A stretch of 64,000 nt of DNA, taken from assembly GCF_000293805.1 (NCBI RefSeq), contig NZ_AMBZ01000001.1, forward strand, positions 1,330,001-1,394,000. Direction: 5' to 3'. The notes under the pieces are model-generated. The model searched no databases and was not told the origin of the DNA. It saw nothing but the letters and a program-made list of their open reading frames with translations. This document shows positions 20,383 to 29,200 of this stretch, piece by piece. The stretch's first letter is position 1; every line of letters starts with the position of its first letter. The position numbers were made by a program, and so were the translations under genes. The DNA comes from Paenibacillus alvei DSM 29 (GTDB taxonomy: Bacteria; Bacillota; Bacilli; Paenibacillales; Paenibacillaceae).

Positions 20383-21228
20383 TTAACGGATAGAAAACCT
20401 GTTCAATTTTGCCTCAGTACCAAGCATGACAGTGTTAAGCTCATTCCCTCGGCTATCTTGTCCCCTTCTGAAATAGAGACTGCGTAAAAAATTCTTGCTG
20501 TTCACACGAGCAATCACCTGACTGCGGCTTCTCGGCAAATTGCAGCATTGCGCTAAACCGCTAATCCAATCAGCGATTTCTTGATGTGGAAGCAACTCCT
20601 TATCAATCATCGTATCCACGATGTTTACCAACCGCTCATCATCCTCATCGCTAAAGATGTGTTTACCATTATGAAGCTTGCCAGAAATAGCGACAAGAAC
20701 CTCACGCAGCATTGCTACGCTGCTCTCCTCGCACTGCACCAGCTCGACAAAAACATCCGCACCGTGAGACGCGCTGTGAGCCCAGCCTCCTACCGAAAGG
20801 TAACCTCGCAGATCCTTCTCCTCTTTATAATAACAGAGCATTGTATGCATTAATTGCTCAATTTCAGCTTGATTAAAAAATGGATTCTGTCTGTGGCGTT
20901 GCACAATCAAAGCGATAGGCAAAGCAGAGAACGTTCTTGTAAAAACTGACTGATCATCCTCGCTGCCAATATTATAGAACAAATGGTTCTCATCAGTCAG
21001 AATAGTTAAGAGGCTACGCAACTCCTCTCCACTGAACCTATTCTCTTCCTTAATCCACATATAGAACATCGGATAAATCAGGTTATCCCGTAATTCTGGC
21101 TGAGGATCGCCAATATATTGAAGTAACAAAGGTAAGAAATCTTGATGCTGCTCACCTTCGCGTAACTGATACTCATCCTTCTCAATTCTTTGCAAATCCA
21201 GCATCAATTTTGTCCTTGTATCGGTCAT
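20383..21228 (-). CDS. DUF2785 family protein
   Basis: A 281-residue soluble, alpha-helical protein: MTDTRTKLMLDLQRIEKDEY, then LLLQYIGDPQPELRDNLIYP, LSVGGWAHSASHGADVFVEL and CNLPRSRSQVIARV. These blocks are characteristic of the DUF2785 family in Bacillales, which has no assigned reaction. It looks complete and has its own terminator. The region around it is decayed, so it is one of few intact genes between 19 and 24 kb. No ribosome site stands out clearly before the ATG at 21228. Confidence 0.8.
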   Translation of the reverse strand: MTDTRTKLMLDLQRIEKDEYQLREGEQHQDFLPLLLQYIGDPQPELRDNLIYPMFYMWIKEENRFSGEELRSLLTILTDENHLFYNIGSEDDQSVFTRTFSALPIALIVQRHRQNPFFNQAEIEQLMHTMLCYYKEEKDLRGYLSVGGWAHSASHGADVFVELVQCEESSVAMLREVLVAISGKLHNGKHIFSDEDDERLVNIVDTMIDKELLPHQEIADWISGLAQCCNLPRSRSQVIARVNSKNFLRSLYFRRGQDSRGNELNTVMLGTEAKLNRFSIR

Positions 21229-21720
21229 TTTCCCATCCCTCTCATCATTCGTTCACTCGCCTCGCCGAGATCATGAGTCAGCGGAATTTCTGCTTGTTCC
21301 TATTCCTATCCCTTGGATGCAATTAACATCAATCACATTATTGTAGCACAGCCAAAACCAATGATTTTATCGCTAATTAATTAGTTGTTGAGTTGTGGAT
21401 GTAAAGTAAGCTCCTCGAAGTGCCATTTGAGCAACATGATTTTTTACACTCTTATGCGCCCTCCGTAATTCATAGTTTTTCCATACAGCAATTCCAATCC
21501 CAACAACGGATTCTGCCCGTTAGCAAAGCGGCTGCCGAACCATGCCGGCAGCCGCTTTATAGTTATTAATTAAGCTTATTGTAACCTTTAGCATTATGGT
21601 TGATAGATCGCTTCAAATTGTTACCCAACCAACTTTCCTTTAACTCTCCTCTCCTTCTATTATTCTATTGTTTTCAAGCCGCACTTTATAAGACTCCCCC
21701 CAAGCTTTCATAGAAATAAA
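21229..21720. other. Intergenic region with a membrane-protein C-terminal fragment
   Basis: No intact gene. On the minus strand, roughly 21522-21373, an open stretch without a start codon reads ESVVGIGIAVWKNYELRRAH and ends ALRGAYFTSTTQQLIN, resembling a membrane segment plus cytoplasmic tail, probably the end of a lost gene. The rest shows no signal apart from the hairpin at 21525-21558. Confidence 0.35.
21525..21558. terminator. Strong hairpin, likely terminator
   Basis: AAAGCGGCTGCCG pairs with CGGCAGCCGCTTT around an 8-nt loop; the A/T ends are short, so direction is unclear. Confidence 0.5.
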
Positions 21721-22425
21721 CGAATTGTAGGAAATATGCCTAAAAGTTTGGATTTCTCAGAGGCAGCCGCATTACCGCTTACCTCAATAACTGCATGGGA
21801 GGGCCTATTTGATCGTCTAGGAATTAGTCTAAACGCAAATAAAAACAAAAACATACTTATTATCGGAGCAGCCGGAGGAGTGGGCTCGATGGCCGTTCAA
21901 CTTGCTAAATTTGCAGGGTTGACCGTCATCGGCACTGCTTCGCGTCCAGAGTCGACTCAATGGGTCAAAAGTCTGGGGGCGGATATTATTATAAATCACA
22001 ACAATCCTTTTCAACCTCAACTCAAGGCTATGGGTATAGACACCATAGATTATATCTTTTGCTTGAATGATACTGTACAACATATGGCGAATATGGCGGA
22101 GGTCATAGCCCCCCAAGGTATCATTTGCTGTATTGTTCCTGCAGATAAAGATTCCTGGGCAGGAAACTTGAACGTGGACTTGCTTTTTTCTAAAAGTGTA
22201 ACGTTTGTATGGGAGTTCATGTTTACACGATCCTTATTCCATACGAAAGACATGATTGAACAACACAAATTACTGAATAACCTGGCGGATTTAATTGATG
22301 ACGGAAAATTAAAAACGACGCTAACTGAACGACTAGAACCCATTAATGCGGCAAATCTGCGTTTAGCACATGAGAAGTTGGAAACCGGTCGATCCATTGG
22401 GAAGATTGTTTTAGAAAACTTCTGA
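21721..22425 (+). pseudogene. 5'-truncated medium-chain (zinc-type) dehydrogenase/quinone reductase
   Basis: The frame reads RIVGNMPKSLDFSEAAALPL, then TSITAWEGLFDRLGI, the coenzyme turn IIGAAGGVGSMAVQLAKFAG and the C-terminus GRSIGKIVLENF, all typical of MDR-superfamily NADPH:quinone reductases. The homologous part begins before the ATG at 21736 (RIVG) and no start or ribosome site exists upstream, so the N-terminal GroES-like catalytic domain, about 120 residues, is missing. The remaining 229 codons are intact, including the nucleotide-binding fold. Not expected to be active. Confidence 0.75.
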
Positions 22426-22568
22426 TACTACGTAGAAGGCACGTTTAGTGTATAACGCTATGATCCGGCGAAACAAAATGTAACTAAAATGAAAACTCAG
22501 TTTGGTTCACTTTTATCTGTCTAATTTCTCGAATTCACCCCTAACATTGAATACAGCTCCTTCATCAT

Positions 22569-22612
22569 AAAAAAGTCCCGATGACCAAACAAAGCATCAT
22601 CGGGACTTTTTT
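22569..22612 (+). terminator. Rho-independent terminator
   Basis: AAAAAGTCCCGATGA pairs with TCATCGGGACTTTTTT around a 12-nt loop; usable on both strands. A close relative is at 24986-25020. Confidence 0.85.
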
Positions 22613-22619
22613 ACGAGCT

Positions 22620-22673
22620 CCAGACTTTTTTACTGGTTCCACAGTTTTTTACTGGTCCAGACTTTTTTATCAT
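22620..22673. repeat. Three imperfect tandem copies of an 18-19 nt unit
   Basis: Units CCAGACTTTTTTACTGGTT, CCACAGTTTTTTACTGGT and CCAGACTTTTTTATCAT follow each other directly behind the terminator. Each full unit begins CCA(GA/CA) and ends CTGG, so a unit can also fold on itself. Confidence 0.55.
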
Positions 22674-22795
22674 CAGACAGCTTCTGACTTGCAATAAGGA
22701 TTGTTGTTTGCTAATCCTTATGCAACAATTGTTGTTGATTAACTCTTGCACGTTTGCTTTGTGCTTCAAAAACAACACCGGTTCATATCACTACC
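22674..22795. other. Rest of the 22426-22795 gap
   Basis: Apart from the terminator and tandem units just described, a hairpin GCAATAAGGATT / AATCCTTATGC lies near 22692-22723, without a T run. No gene is visible; in a working lasso cluster an export ATPase gene would be expected hereabouts and is absent. Confidence 0.35.
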
Positions 22796-23269
22796 TTACT
22801 TAAGTTCTTTAGATTTTAGATTGTTATTTTCCGTTTTTTCTGTAATTTCCTCACCATAACTAGGTACACTTATAACTTTAGAATATAAACTTATTTCATC
22901 CGGCTCTCCAACTGGAATACCTTTTAATTCAACCCATGCATGTGCCCTAAATGGCTCTAGGGCGTATCCAGTACACCAACTAACAGATCTTCGTTTTAAC
23001 CACGTTGCTACTACAACCGCAAGTGAACGTCTCAAACAACCCTCTTGACTTCGACATCTCTTACTTACTGTACATACTGCATCACGAATAACCTGAACTT
23101 GTTCCTTCGAAGCCGATGGATATCTTCTCGTTAAACAAGATAATATCTTTTCTATCATACTTGGAGGGAGCCAATTCAGAGGTGCTGATAGAAGTATAGC
23201 TAGTCTGGCATGCCATTTTGCCCCATTTGATACTTGTTCTGGACGCTCTGGAAAAAGTGGTATGTCCAT
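22796..23269 (-). CDS. Lasso peptide leader protease, B2 protein (transglutaminase-like)
   Basis: A 157-residue protein of the lasso-peptide B2 family, cysteine proteases that remove the leader peptide from the precursor. The core blocks are present: C78 in SQEGCLRRSLAVVVATW, the GYALEPFRAHAWVELKG block with H110, and EPDEIS with D124 as a possible third residue. The ATG at 23269 has GAGGAGG about 9 nt upstream and shares one base with the TAA of the B1 fragment (TAATG), the usual coupled B1-B2 order seen in Paenibacillus lasso clusters. The precursor, cyclase (C) and exporter (D) genes are not nearby, so the enzyme is probably orphaned. Confidence 0.85.
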   Translation of the reverse strand: MDIPLFPERPEQVSNGAKWHARLAILLSAPLNWLPPSMIEKILSCLTRRYPSASKEQVQVIRDAVCTVSKRCRSQEGCLRRSLAVVVATWLKRRSVSWCTGYALEPFRAHAWVELKGIPVGEPDEISLYSKVISVPSYGEEITEKTENNNLKSKELK

Positions 23270-23435
23270 TATGCTAGTCCCTCCTCTCTAAGCATGGAAA
23301 GAAATTCATTAACATCATTCTCTGCATTAGCACTCTCTAAACCAAAAGTCTTTTCTAATTCAGCCACTAATTCATTCCTAGTTTTTCCTTCACCTAATCC
23401 TTGAATTAAAAGTCTTCCAACGTGATTTACTTGGG
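23269..23435 (-). pseudogene. Lasso peptide B1 (PqqD-like recognition element), 5' truncated
   Basis: The frame reads QVNHVGRLLIQGLGEGKTRN, then ELVAELEKTFGLESA and ENDVNEFLSMLREEGLA before TAA. This is the second half of a RiPP recognition element (PqqD fold; TRNELVAELEKTFG is the usual helix), the partner that delivers the precursor to B2. The N-terminal strands are lost; at about 23433 the sequence changes to the IS3 OrfB remnant (VWVKDITYP in the next frame), so the gene was cut exactly at that join. Confidence 0.75.
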
Positions 23436-23965
23436 TACGTTATATCCTTAACCCATACCTTATTTGAGGCATTTGTTTTAAATTTTTGTTGACAGTATGT
23501 TGGGTGATATCGGATTGAATGAGCTGGAGTTGATAGTTTGTTCATTGAATTTTTTTACGGTACAGGAGCGTAGATGGTTCTCTATCATGATACGTTTGAC
23601 GGTTCTATCCGTCGTAGAATACCTTCTGCATGCAGCTTATGTGTAAGCTTACGCACCATAACTTCCTTGCGTGTCTTGATGATGGAAATGGATTCGACAA
23701 GTTTTATTCTTTTATGTCGCTTAGATCTTTCCGAATCTTTCGAATTCAGCCACTTGTAAAATCCGCTCCGTGATACACTCCGCCACCACCAAAAGCCCCA
23801 TCTCTAAATTGCCGGTCTTGTCCTGCCCATTTTTGAAGAGTACCGACAGGAATGTTAAGTTCCCCAGCAATATCAATGTGTTTTTCGACTTGCCTGTACA
23901 TACTTCACAGTCTCTTCTTTAAATTTATTATTGTAACGTTGACTTTGTTCGCTCAAATTGTTGTT
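23434..23965 (-). mobile_element. IS3-family remnant (OrfA + part of OrfB, several frameshifts)
   Basis: OrfA pieces: NNNLSEQSQRYNNKFKEETV, then, one frame over, HIDIAGELNIPVGTLQKWAG, a helix-turn-helix. OrfB pieces: WRSVSRSGFYKWLNSKDSER, RKEVMVRKLTHKLHAEGI and, at the far end, QQKFKTNASNKVWVKDITYP, which holds the first catalytic Asp of the DDE motif (WVxDITY). The rest of OrfB, including the second D and the E, is missing where the lasso B1 fragment begins. No right-end repeat was found. Confidence 0.75.
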
Positions 23966-24019
23966 TATGACATGATGGTGCATCATAGCTACACTTACCA
24001 TTATTAAAGGAGTGAAACG

Positions 24020-24733
24020 ATGGTAATAAAAGTTGCTATTTGTGATGATGTTCCTGTTTTTGCAAAAGCTATCGAAGATTTAATGTTAGAATATAACTCC
24101 TCGTTATTTGAAATTGATATATATTACAATCCATTTCGTTTAATTGAATTACTTAAAAGAAATACATATGATTTGTTTATTTTAGATATTGAGTTTCCTA
24201 ATGTATCAGGAATAGAGATTGCCGAGATCATTAGAAAGAATAATTATACTTGTCCAATTATTTTTATTACAAGTTTCAAAGAATATATGGAAAAGGCTTT
24301 TAAGGTTAACACTTTTGATTACATTTTAAAACCAGCAACAAAAGACAAACTATATCCTACCTTGAATCGCGCTATAAAATATTTAGATTTAGATGATTCA
24401 AAATTTATGTTTACATTTAATAAAGTTTTTTACAGTCTTTCTTTTAGTGAAATTATTTACTTTGAAAAAAATAAAAGGAGCGTACTTATTCACACACCCT
24501 CTGATATATATGAAACGCTTCATCAAACAAGAGCCCTTTTATCCAAAGTTAATGATAATTTTGTGCAAATCCACACCTCGTTTATTGTTAATGTTAGATA
24601 TGTAAAACAAATTGGAAATAATTGTGTTGTTACCAATTTAAATGATAAGCAAACTGTTGAAATACCAATCAGTCGTAAATTTATAGATAGTGCCAGAAAA
24701 CAAATTTTGATGAAGTTAAGAGACTTAATATAA
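24020..24733 (+). CDS. LytTR-family response regulator (AgrA/ComE-like), orphan
   Basis: A 237-residue regulator. Receiver: AICDDVPVF acidic pocket, D56 in LFILDIEFP, then FITSFKEY and DYILKPATKDK. LytTR DNA-binding domain from about 130: FNKVFYSLSFSEIIYFEKNK, NDNFVQIHTSFIVNVRYVKQ and VEIPISRKF. It is much more AT-rich than its neighbours. AAAGGAG lies about 8 nt before the ATG. No sensor kinase is adjacent; the IS3 remnant lies upstream and a 33-codon hydrophobic frame starts 4 nt after its stop. Such regulators often control bacteriocin or RiPP operons, so it may once have served the lasso locus; this is inference. Confidence 0.88.
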   Translation: MVIKVAICDDVPVFAKAIEDLMLEYNSSLFEIDIYYNPFRLIELLKRNTYDLFILDIEFPNVSGIEIAEIIRKNNYTCPIIFITSFKEYMEKAFKVNTFDYILKPATKDKLYPTLNRAIKYLDLDDSKFMFTFNKVFYSLSFSEIIYFEKNKRSVLIHTPSDIYETLHQTRALLSKVNDNFVQIHTSFIVNVRYVKQIGNNCVVTNLNDKQTVEIPISRKFIDSARKQILMKLRDLI

Positions 24734-24736
24734 TGA

Positions 24737-24838
24737 ATGATACTATTGTTGCATTATTCCTTTGTTGTTAATTTAGTGTTGGCTAATCGTTTTTTCAAAA
24801 TAACTCCATCAATAAAACGTTCTCTAAAGAAAACTTAG
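24737..24838 (+). CDS. Possible 33-residue hydrophobic basic peptide
   Basis: MILLLHYSFVVNLVLANRFF followed by KITPSIKRSLKKT: a hydrophobic half and a strongly basic half. It starts 4 nt after the LytTR stop. An overlapping ATG (24733, TAATG) in another frame gives MNDTIVALFLCC only; with one base less it would join the same tail. It could be a small membrane peptide, a signal peptide precursor, or the start of a lost kinase. The ribosome site is poor. Confidence 0.25.
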   Translation: MILLLHYSFVVNLVLANRFFKITPSIKRSLKKT

Positions 24839-25087
24839 TAATTACATCCTTGACTTTTTTCTTACCGAGATTCCGTTTCGTTTTTATTACGAAGCGGTTA
24901 TCGCTATCAAAAAGTTATGATTCAAAATCCGGAAACGATCACCTAAAGAAGCTTGCATCTTATTCCTCTCCTTAAAGAGTAATAAAAAGTCCCGATAGAA
25001 ATTTATTATCGGGACTTTTTAAAGGAATCATCATTTAGAACAAGTCTTTATTGTATAGAAATTCGTTAGAACAACAATTTATTATTT
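24839..25087. other. Rest of the gap before the IS30 element
   Basis: AT-rich, no gene. Contains the terminator at 24986-25020. Confidence 0.35.
24986..25020. terminator. Bidirectional rho-independent terminator
   Basis: AAAAAGTCCCGATA pairs with TATCGGGACTTTTT around a 9-nt loop. The stem shares AAAAAGTCCCGAT with the terminator at 22569. Confidence 0.85.
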
Positions 25088-26161
25088 GACGGATTGTAAT
25101 ATGAAGTGACACCTAAAATACAAAAAGGCCCATGTTAGTTTCGTGTAAAATGGAAGTCACCACAACAAACCATTTTCTACAGGAGAAATCTAACATGAGC
25201 TACTCCCTTCTTAGCATAATTGAACGAGGACAACTAGAGGCCCTGCACCGACTAGGGTGGTCAATCCGTAAGATTGGACATGAATTAGGCTGCCATCCCC
25301 CCACCATCGCACGAGAGCTTAAGCGTGGAAGCGAGGTGCGAGGCTACTTTGCCCAGTCTGCTCAGGTTGCCTATTACGAGCGAAGGGCTTCATCTGTACC
25401 TGTCGGCAAGTATACGCCTGAACTTGCAAACGAGCTGACCGAGAAGCTCATTCAGACTTGGTCACCGGAACAGATAGCAGAGAAACGTCGGCTCGAGAGC
25501 AAGACCTTCGTCTGCTTCAAAACCATCTATCGGTGGATATACGAAGGACGGTTGGCAAGCGGTGATGTACAGGCATTACGGCATAAAGGCAAGCGTCAGA
25601 AGCCTGTGGAAACTCGAGGTTGGTTCTTGGTAGGTACACCGATTAGCAAGCGCCCCAAAGAGATTCGCAAGCGTGAAACCTTCGGTCACTGGGAACTGGA
25701 TACCGTTGTCTCAAGCCGTGGCAAAAGCAAGGCTTGTGTAGCCACTTTTATTGAGCGTAAGACACGGCACTACTTAGCCTTGAAAATACCCGATCGTACC
25801 GCCTATTCGATGGAGGTTTGACTTTGGTGTGGTTGCCAGCCAATTTCCTCAAGCCGCCTTTCAAACCGCTACCGTAGATCGCGGGAAAGAGTTTGCTTGT
25901 TATGCCAACCTTGAGAACTTTCATAATCTCAAGGTTTACTTTGCAGATCCGTATTCATCCTGGCAGCGAGGCTCAAATGAAAACGGAAATGGTCTTCTTC
26001 GAGAATTCTTTCCAAAGGGCCATGATTTTGCTTTGGTCACCGATGAAGATTTGGCCAAGGCTATCTCTCTCATTAATAATCGTCCCCGTAAATGTCTCGG
26101 TTGGATGTCTGCTCACGAAGCTTTCATGGATGAACTGTCGCACTTAGCTTGACACTCCGTC
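25088..26161 (+). mobile_element. IS30-family insertion sequence
   Basis: About 1.07 kb, the usual IS30 size. The left end starts GACGGATTGTAATATGAAGT (25088-25108). The right end, read inwards on the minus strand from 26161, starts GACGGAGTGTCAAGCTAAGT; 15 of the 21 outermost bases match. The right repeat overlaps the transposase stop codon. No clear target duplication is seen. The element ends 2 nt before the T run of the pmxE terminator. Confidence 0.75.
25195..26152 (+). pseudogene. IS30-family transposase, frameshifted
   Basis: From ATG 25195 (AGGAG 9 nt upstream) the first part has the helix-turn-helix LHRLGWSIRKIGHELGCHPP with TIARELKRG and the first DDE residue in FGHWELDTVVSS. The frame stops at 25821 after RTAYSMEV. 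The rest, VASQFPQAAFQTATVDRGKE then DPYSSWQRGSNENGNGLLRE with the second D and the E, and NRPRKCLGWMSAHEAF, is in another frame from 25829. Dropping one T in GGTTTGAC (about 25816-25818) rejoins them into roughly 318 residues. As given the transposase is split; a sequencing slip cannot be excluded. Confidence 0.85.
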
Positions 26162-26162
26162 T

Positions 26163-26220
26163 AAAAAAACACCCGGCAGGATGCGTACCGAGAGAAATAC
26201 GGCATACACCCAAGCCGGGT
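26163..26220 (-). terminator. Terminator of pmxE / the pmx genes
   Basis: On the minus strand ACCCGGC (26220-26214) pairs with GCCGGGT (26177-26171) around a 36-nt loop that has its own small stem, followed by GTTTTTTT. It begins 6 nt behind the pmxE stop. Confidence 0.75.
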
Positions 26221-26226
26221 AAGGGA

Positions 26227-29200
26227 TTAGAAAATAATATCAATGACCTCTAGCACATCTTGCTCCTGTTCGTATTGCCCGTTCAGGGAAATATCCTTCA
26301 ACAGCACCGAAGGCTGTTCGCAAATTTGAGTGATGATTACGAGCAGGTTCTGAGCGAAATTGTCGATCAGATTGCGTGTGAACAACTTGGTGGCATATTC
26401 AAACTGCCCGTTCATTCCCTCATCCAGCAACGAAATGACCAAGGTAAGATCAAATTGGGAAACCGTATGCGTTTCCGGATAAGATTCGATCTTGATATCC
26501 CCGAAGTTTTGAACGTTATCTTCCTTGGTTTCCAGAGCAAACACGACATCGAATACAGGATTGCGGCTTTGATCTCGCGGAACCTGCAGCTTTTTCACAA
26601 GCTCCTCGAACGGATAATCCTGGTGGTCGTAGGCCCCCAGCATCGTTTCCTTGACTTCGTTCAAGTAAGCGAGGAACGTCTTCTCCCCGGACGGATAATG
26701 GCGAATCGCCAAAGTGTTGACAAACATTCCGATGAGCGGCTCCAGGTCGGCATGTGTGCGGCCCGAAACCGGCGTGCCTACAATGAAGTCTTCTTGTCCC
26801 GAGTACTTGCTGAGCAGGATTGAATATGCCGCCGATAACACCATATAAAGGGTGGCACCGTTCTCATCGGCGATGCGCTGCAAGCTGTCGGTCATCTGCT
26901 TGTCGATGCTGAAAGGCACCACATCTCCCTTAAAGCTGCGAGCGGCAGGTCTGACAAAGTCCGTAGGCAGTTCAAGCGTCGGCAGTTCGCCTTCCAACAC
27001 GTCCAGCCAGTAGGCTTCCTGACGTTTCAGCCGCTCTTTTACAGGTTCGGACTGCTGCCAAGCGGCGAATTCCTTGTATTGAATCCGAAGCGGTTCCAGC
27101 GTCTCGCCGTTATACAGGCGCAGCAGCTCTTCGACGAAAATGCCCATCGACATGCCATCCGTGACGATATGATGAATGTCCAGCATAAGCAGATGCCGTT
27201 CCGCTTCCCATTCGACTAAGCCCACACGCAGCAGCGGCGGCCGCTCCAAATCAAAGACACGTACAAAGCCGTCTACGATGCTCTTCGTTTCACTTTCCGT
27301 CACTTTCGTATACTCGACGGCAAACTTCAAGTCCGGATAAATCCGTTGTACCGGTACGCCGTCGACCATTTCGAAGCCGGTTCGCAAAATTTCGTGACGA
27401 GCGATCAATCCTTTGAGCGCCGCCTCGAATTGATTTCGTTCCAAGCGCCCGACGAGAACCGTCATGCCGGACATGTTGTAGCTAAGCTCGGCGCCTTCCA
27501 TCTGCTGCTGGATGTACAGCCGTTTTTGCACGGAGGAAAGCGGATAGTAATCCCTCTTCTCCAGAACCGGAATGGAGAGGTGTTCCTGTCGCTCCAATTG
27601 GCTGATCGCTTCGGCCATCGCTTCGATGGTCGAGTGCCGGAACACATCGCGCAGCGGCAGGTCCACGCTCAGCTCCTTGTGCACCTTGCTGACCAGCGTC
27701 GTCGCCCGCAGGGAGTGCCCGCCGAGATCGAAGAAGTTGTCCGTCACGCCAATCGTGACCGGCCCGAGCACGTCCTGCCAGATAGCGACCAGTTTCGCCT
27801 CCAGTTCGGTGCGCGGCGCCACGTATTCGCGGCCTGCGCTTGCTCCCCCTTCCGGCGTCGGCAGCGCCTTCCGGTCAATTTTCCCGTTCGGCGTCAGAGG
27901 CAGGCGCTCCAGCTCCACGAAGTACGACGGGATCATGTAACCCGGCAGCTCGCTCGAGATCGCCCGTTTCAGATCTGCCGCCGTCAGTTCGCCATCCGTT
28001 GTGTAGTACGCGCACAGCGCTTTCTGCCCGTTCGCGTCACTTCGAACCAGCACCACCGCTTCGCGCACGCCTTCCACCCGCAGCAGCTGCGACTCGATCT
28101 CGCCCGTCTCGATCCGGTAGCCTCGGATTTTCGCCTGGTTGTCGATCCGGCCGATGAAGTCCACATTGCCGTCCTCCATCCACCGCGCCAAGTCTCCCGT
28201 GCGGTACAGCCGCTCGCCCGCGGAGAACGGACTGTCTACGAACTTCTCTTCCGTCAGGTCCGGACGGTTCAAGTACCCGCGTGCTACCCCGACTCCGCCA
28301 ATGACCAGCTCGCCCAGCACCCCGACCGGCACCGGGTTCAGATGCGCGTCCACGATGAAGAATTTCGCATTCAGCCACGCTTTGCCGATCGGCACATGGC
28401 CTGTCTGCGGCAGCTTCGTCAGCGGCTCGTCGTAGAAACTGGAGTCGATCGCCGCTTCCGTCACGCCGTATGCGTTGATGATCCGGAACAACGAGCCGAA
28501 GCGTTCCTGCAAGGTCCGGTAATCCGCCACGCTGCAGCTGTCCGAGCTCGTGATCAACAGCTCCATCCCGCTCATATCCAGCCGCTGCTCGTGCACGTAC
28601 TCCATGAACGGCACGATCAGCGCCGGCGTCGATTCGAAGATGGTGACACGCTCCCGCTCCATCCAGTAGTGCAGACGAGACGGATCGATCCGGTCGTCCT
28701 TCGGCACAATCACCATCGTGCCTCCGTTATACAGCGTCCGCGCGATATCGCCCACGAACACGTCAAACGAAAAGCTTGCGAGTTGCAGCAGCCGCACCGG
28801 GAACTGATCCAACCGGTATTCCCGCCGGTAGCCCGCCGCCGTGTTCACCAGGCTGCGGTGCTCGATCATCACGCCCTTCGGCTTGCCCGTCGTTCCCGAC
28901 GTGTAGATCACGTACGCCAGATCCTCCGGACGGGCATCATGGAAGCTGCCCATGTCAACATTCGGATGGCTCTCATCTCCGTCATCCACAGCATCCGTCA
29001 GCTTGCCGGAGCCAATCGCCGCATTCGCCCGCTCCTCGCTGTACGACGCTTCGTCGTCGAGGTACAGCACCGCCGCCAGCGCCCGCTCCTCTTCGCCAAG
29101 CCAGGCTTCGGCGCGCTCTCGCAGCGGCATTTGCGTCAACAGTACCTTCGCTCCGCTGTCTTCAAGCATGAACCGCAGGCGGTCCGCCGGATAATCCGGG

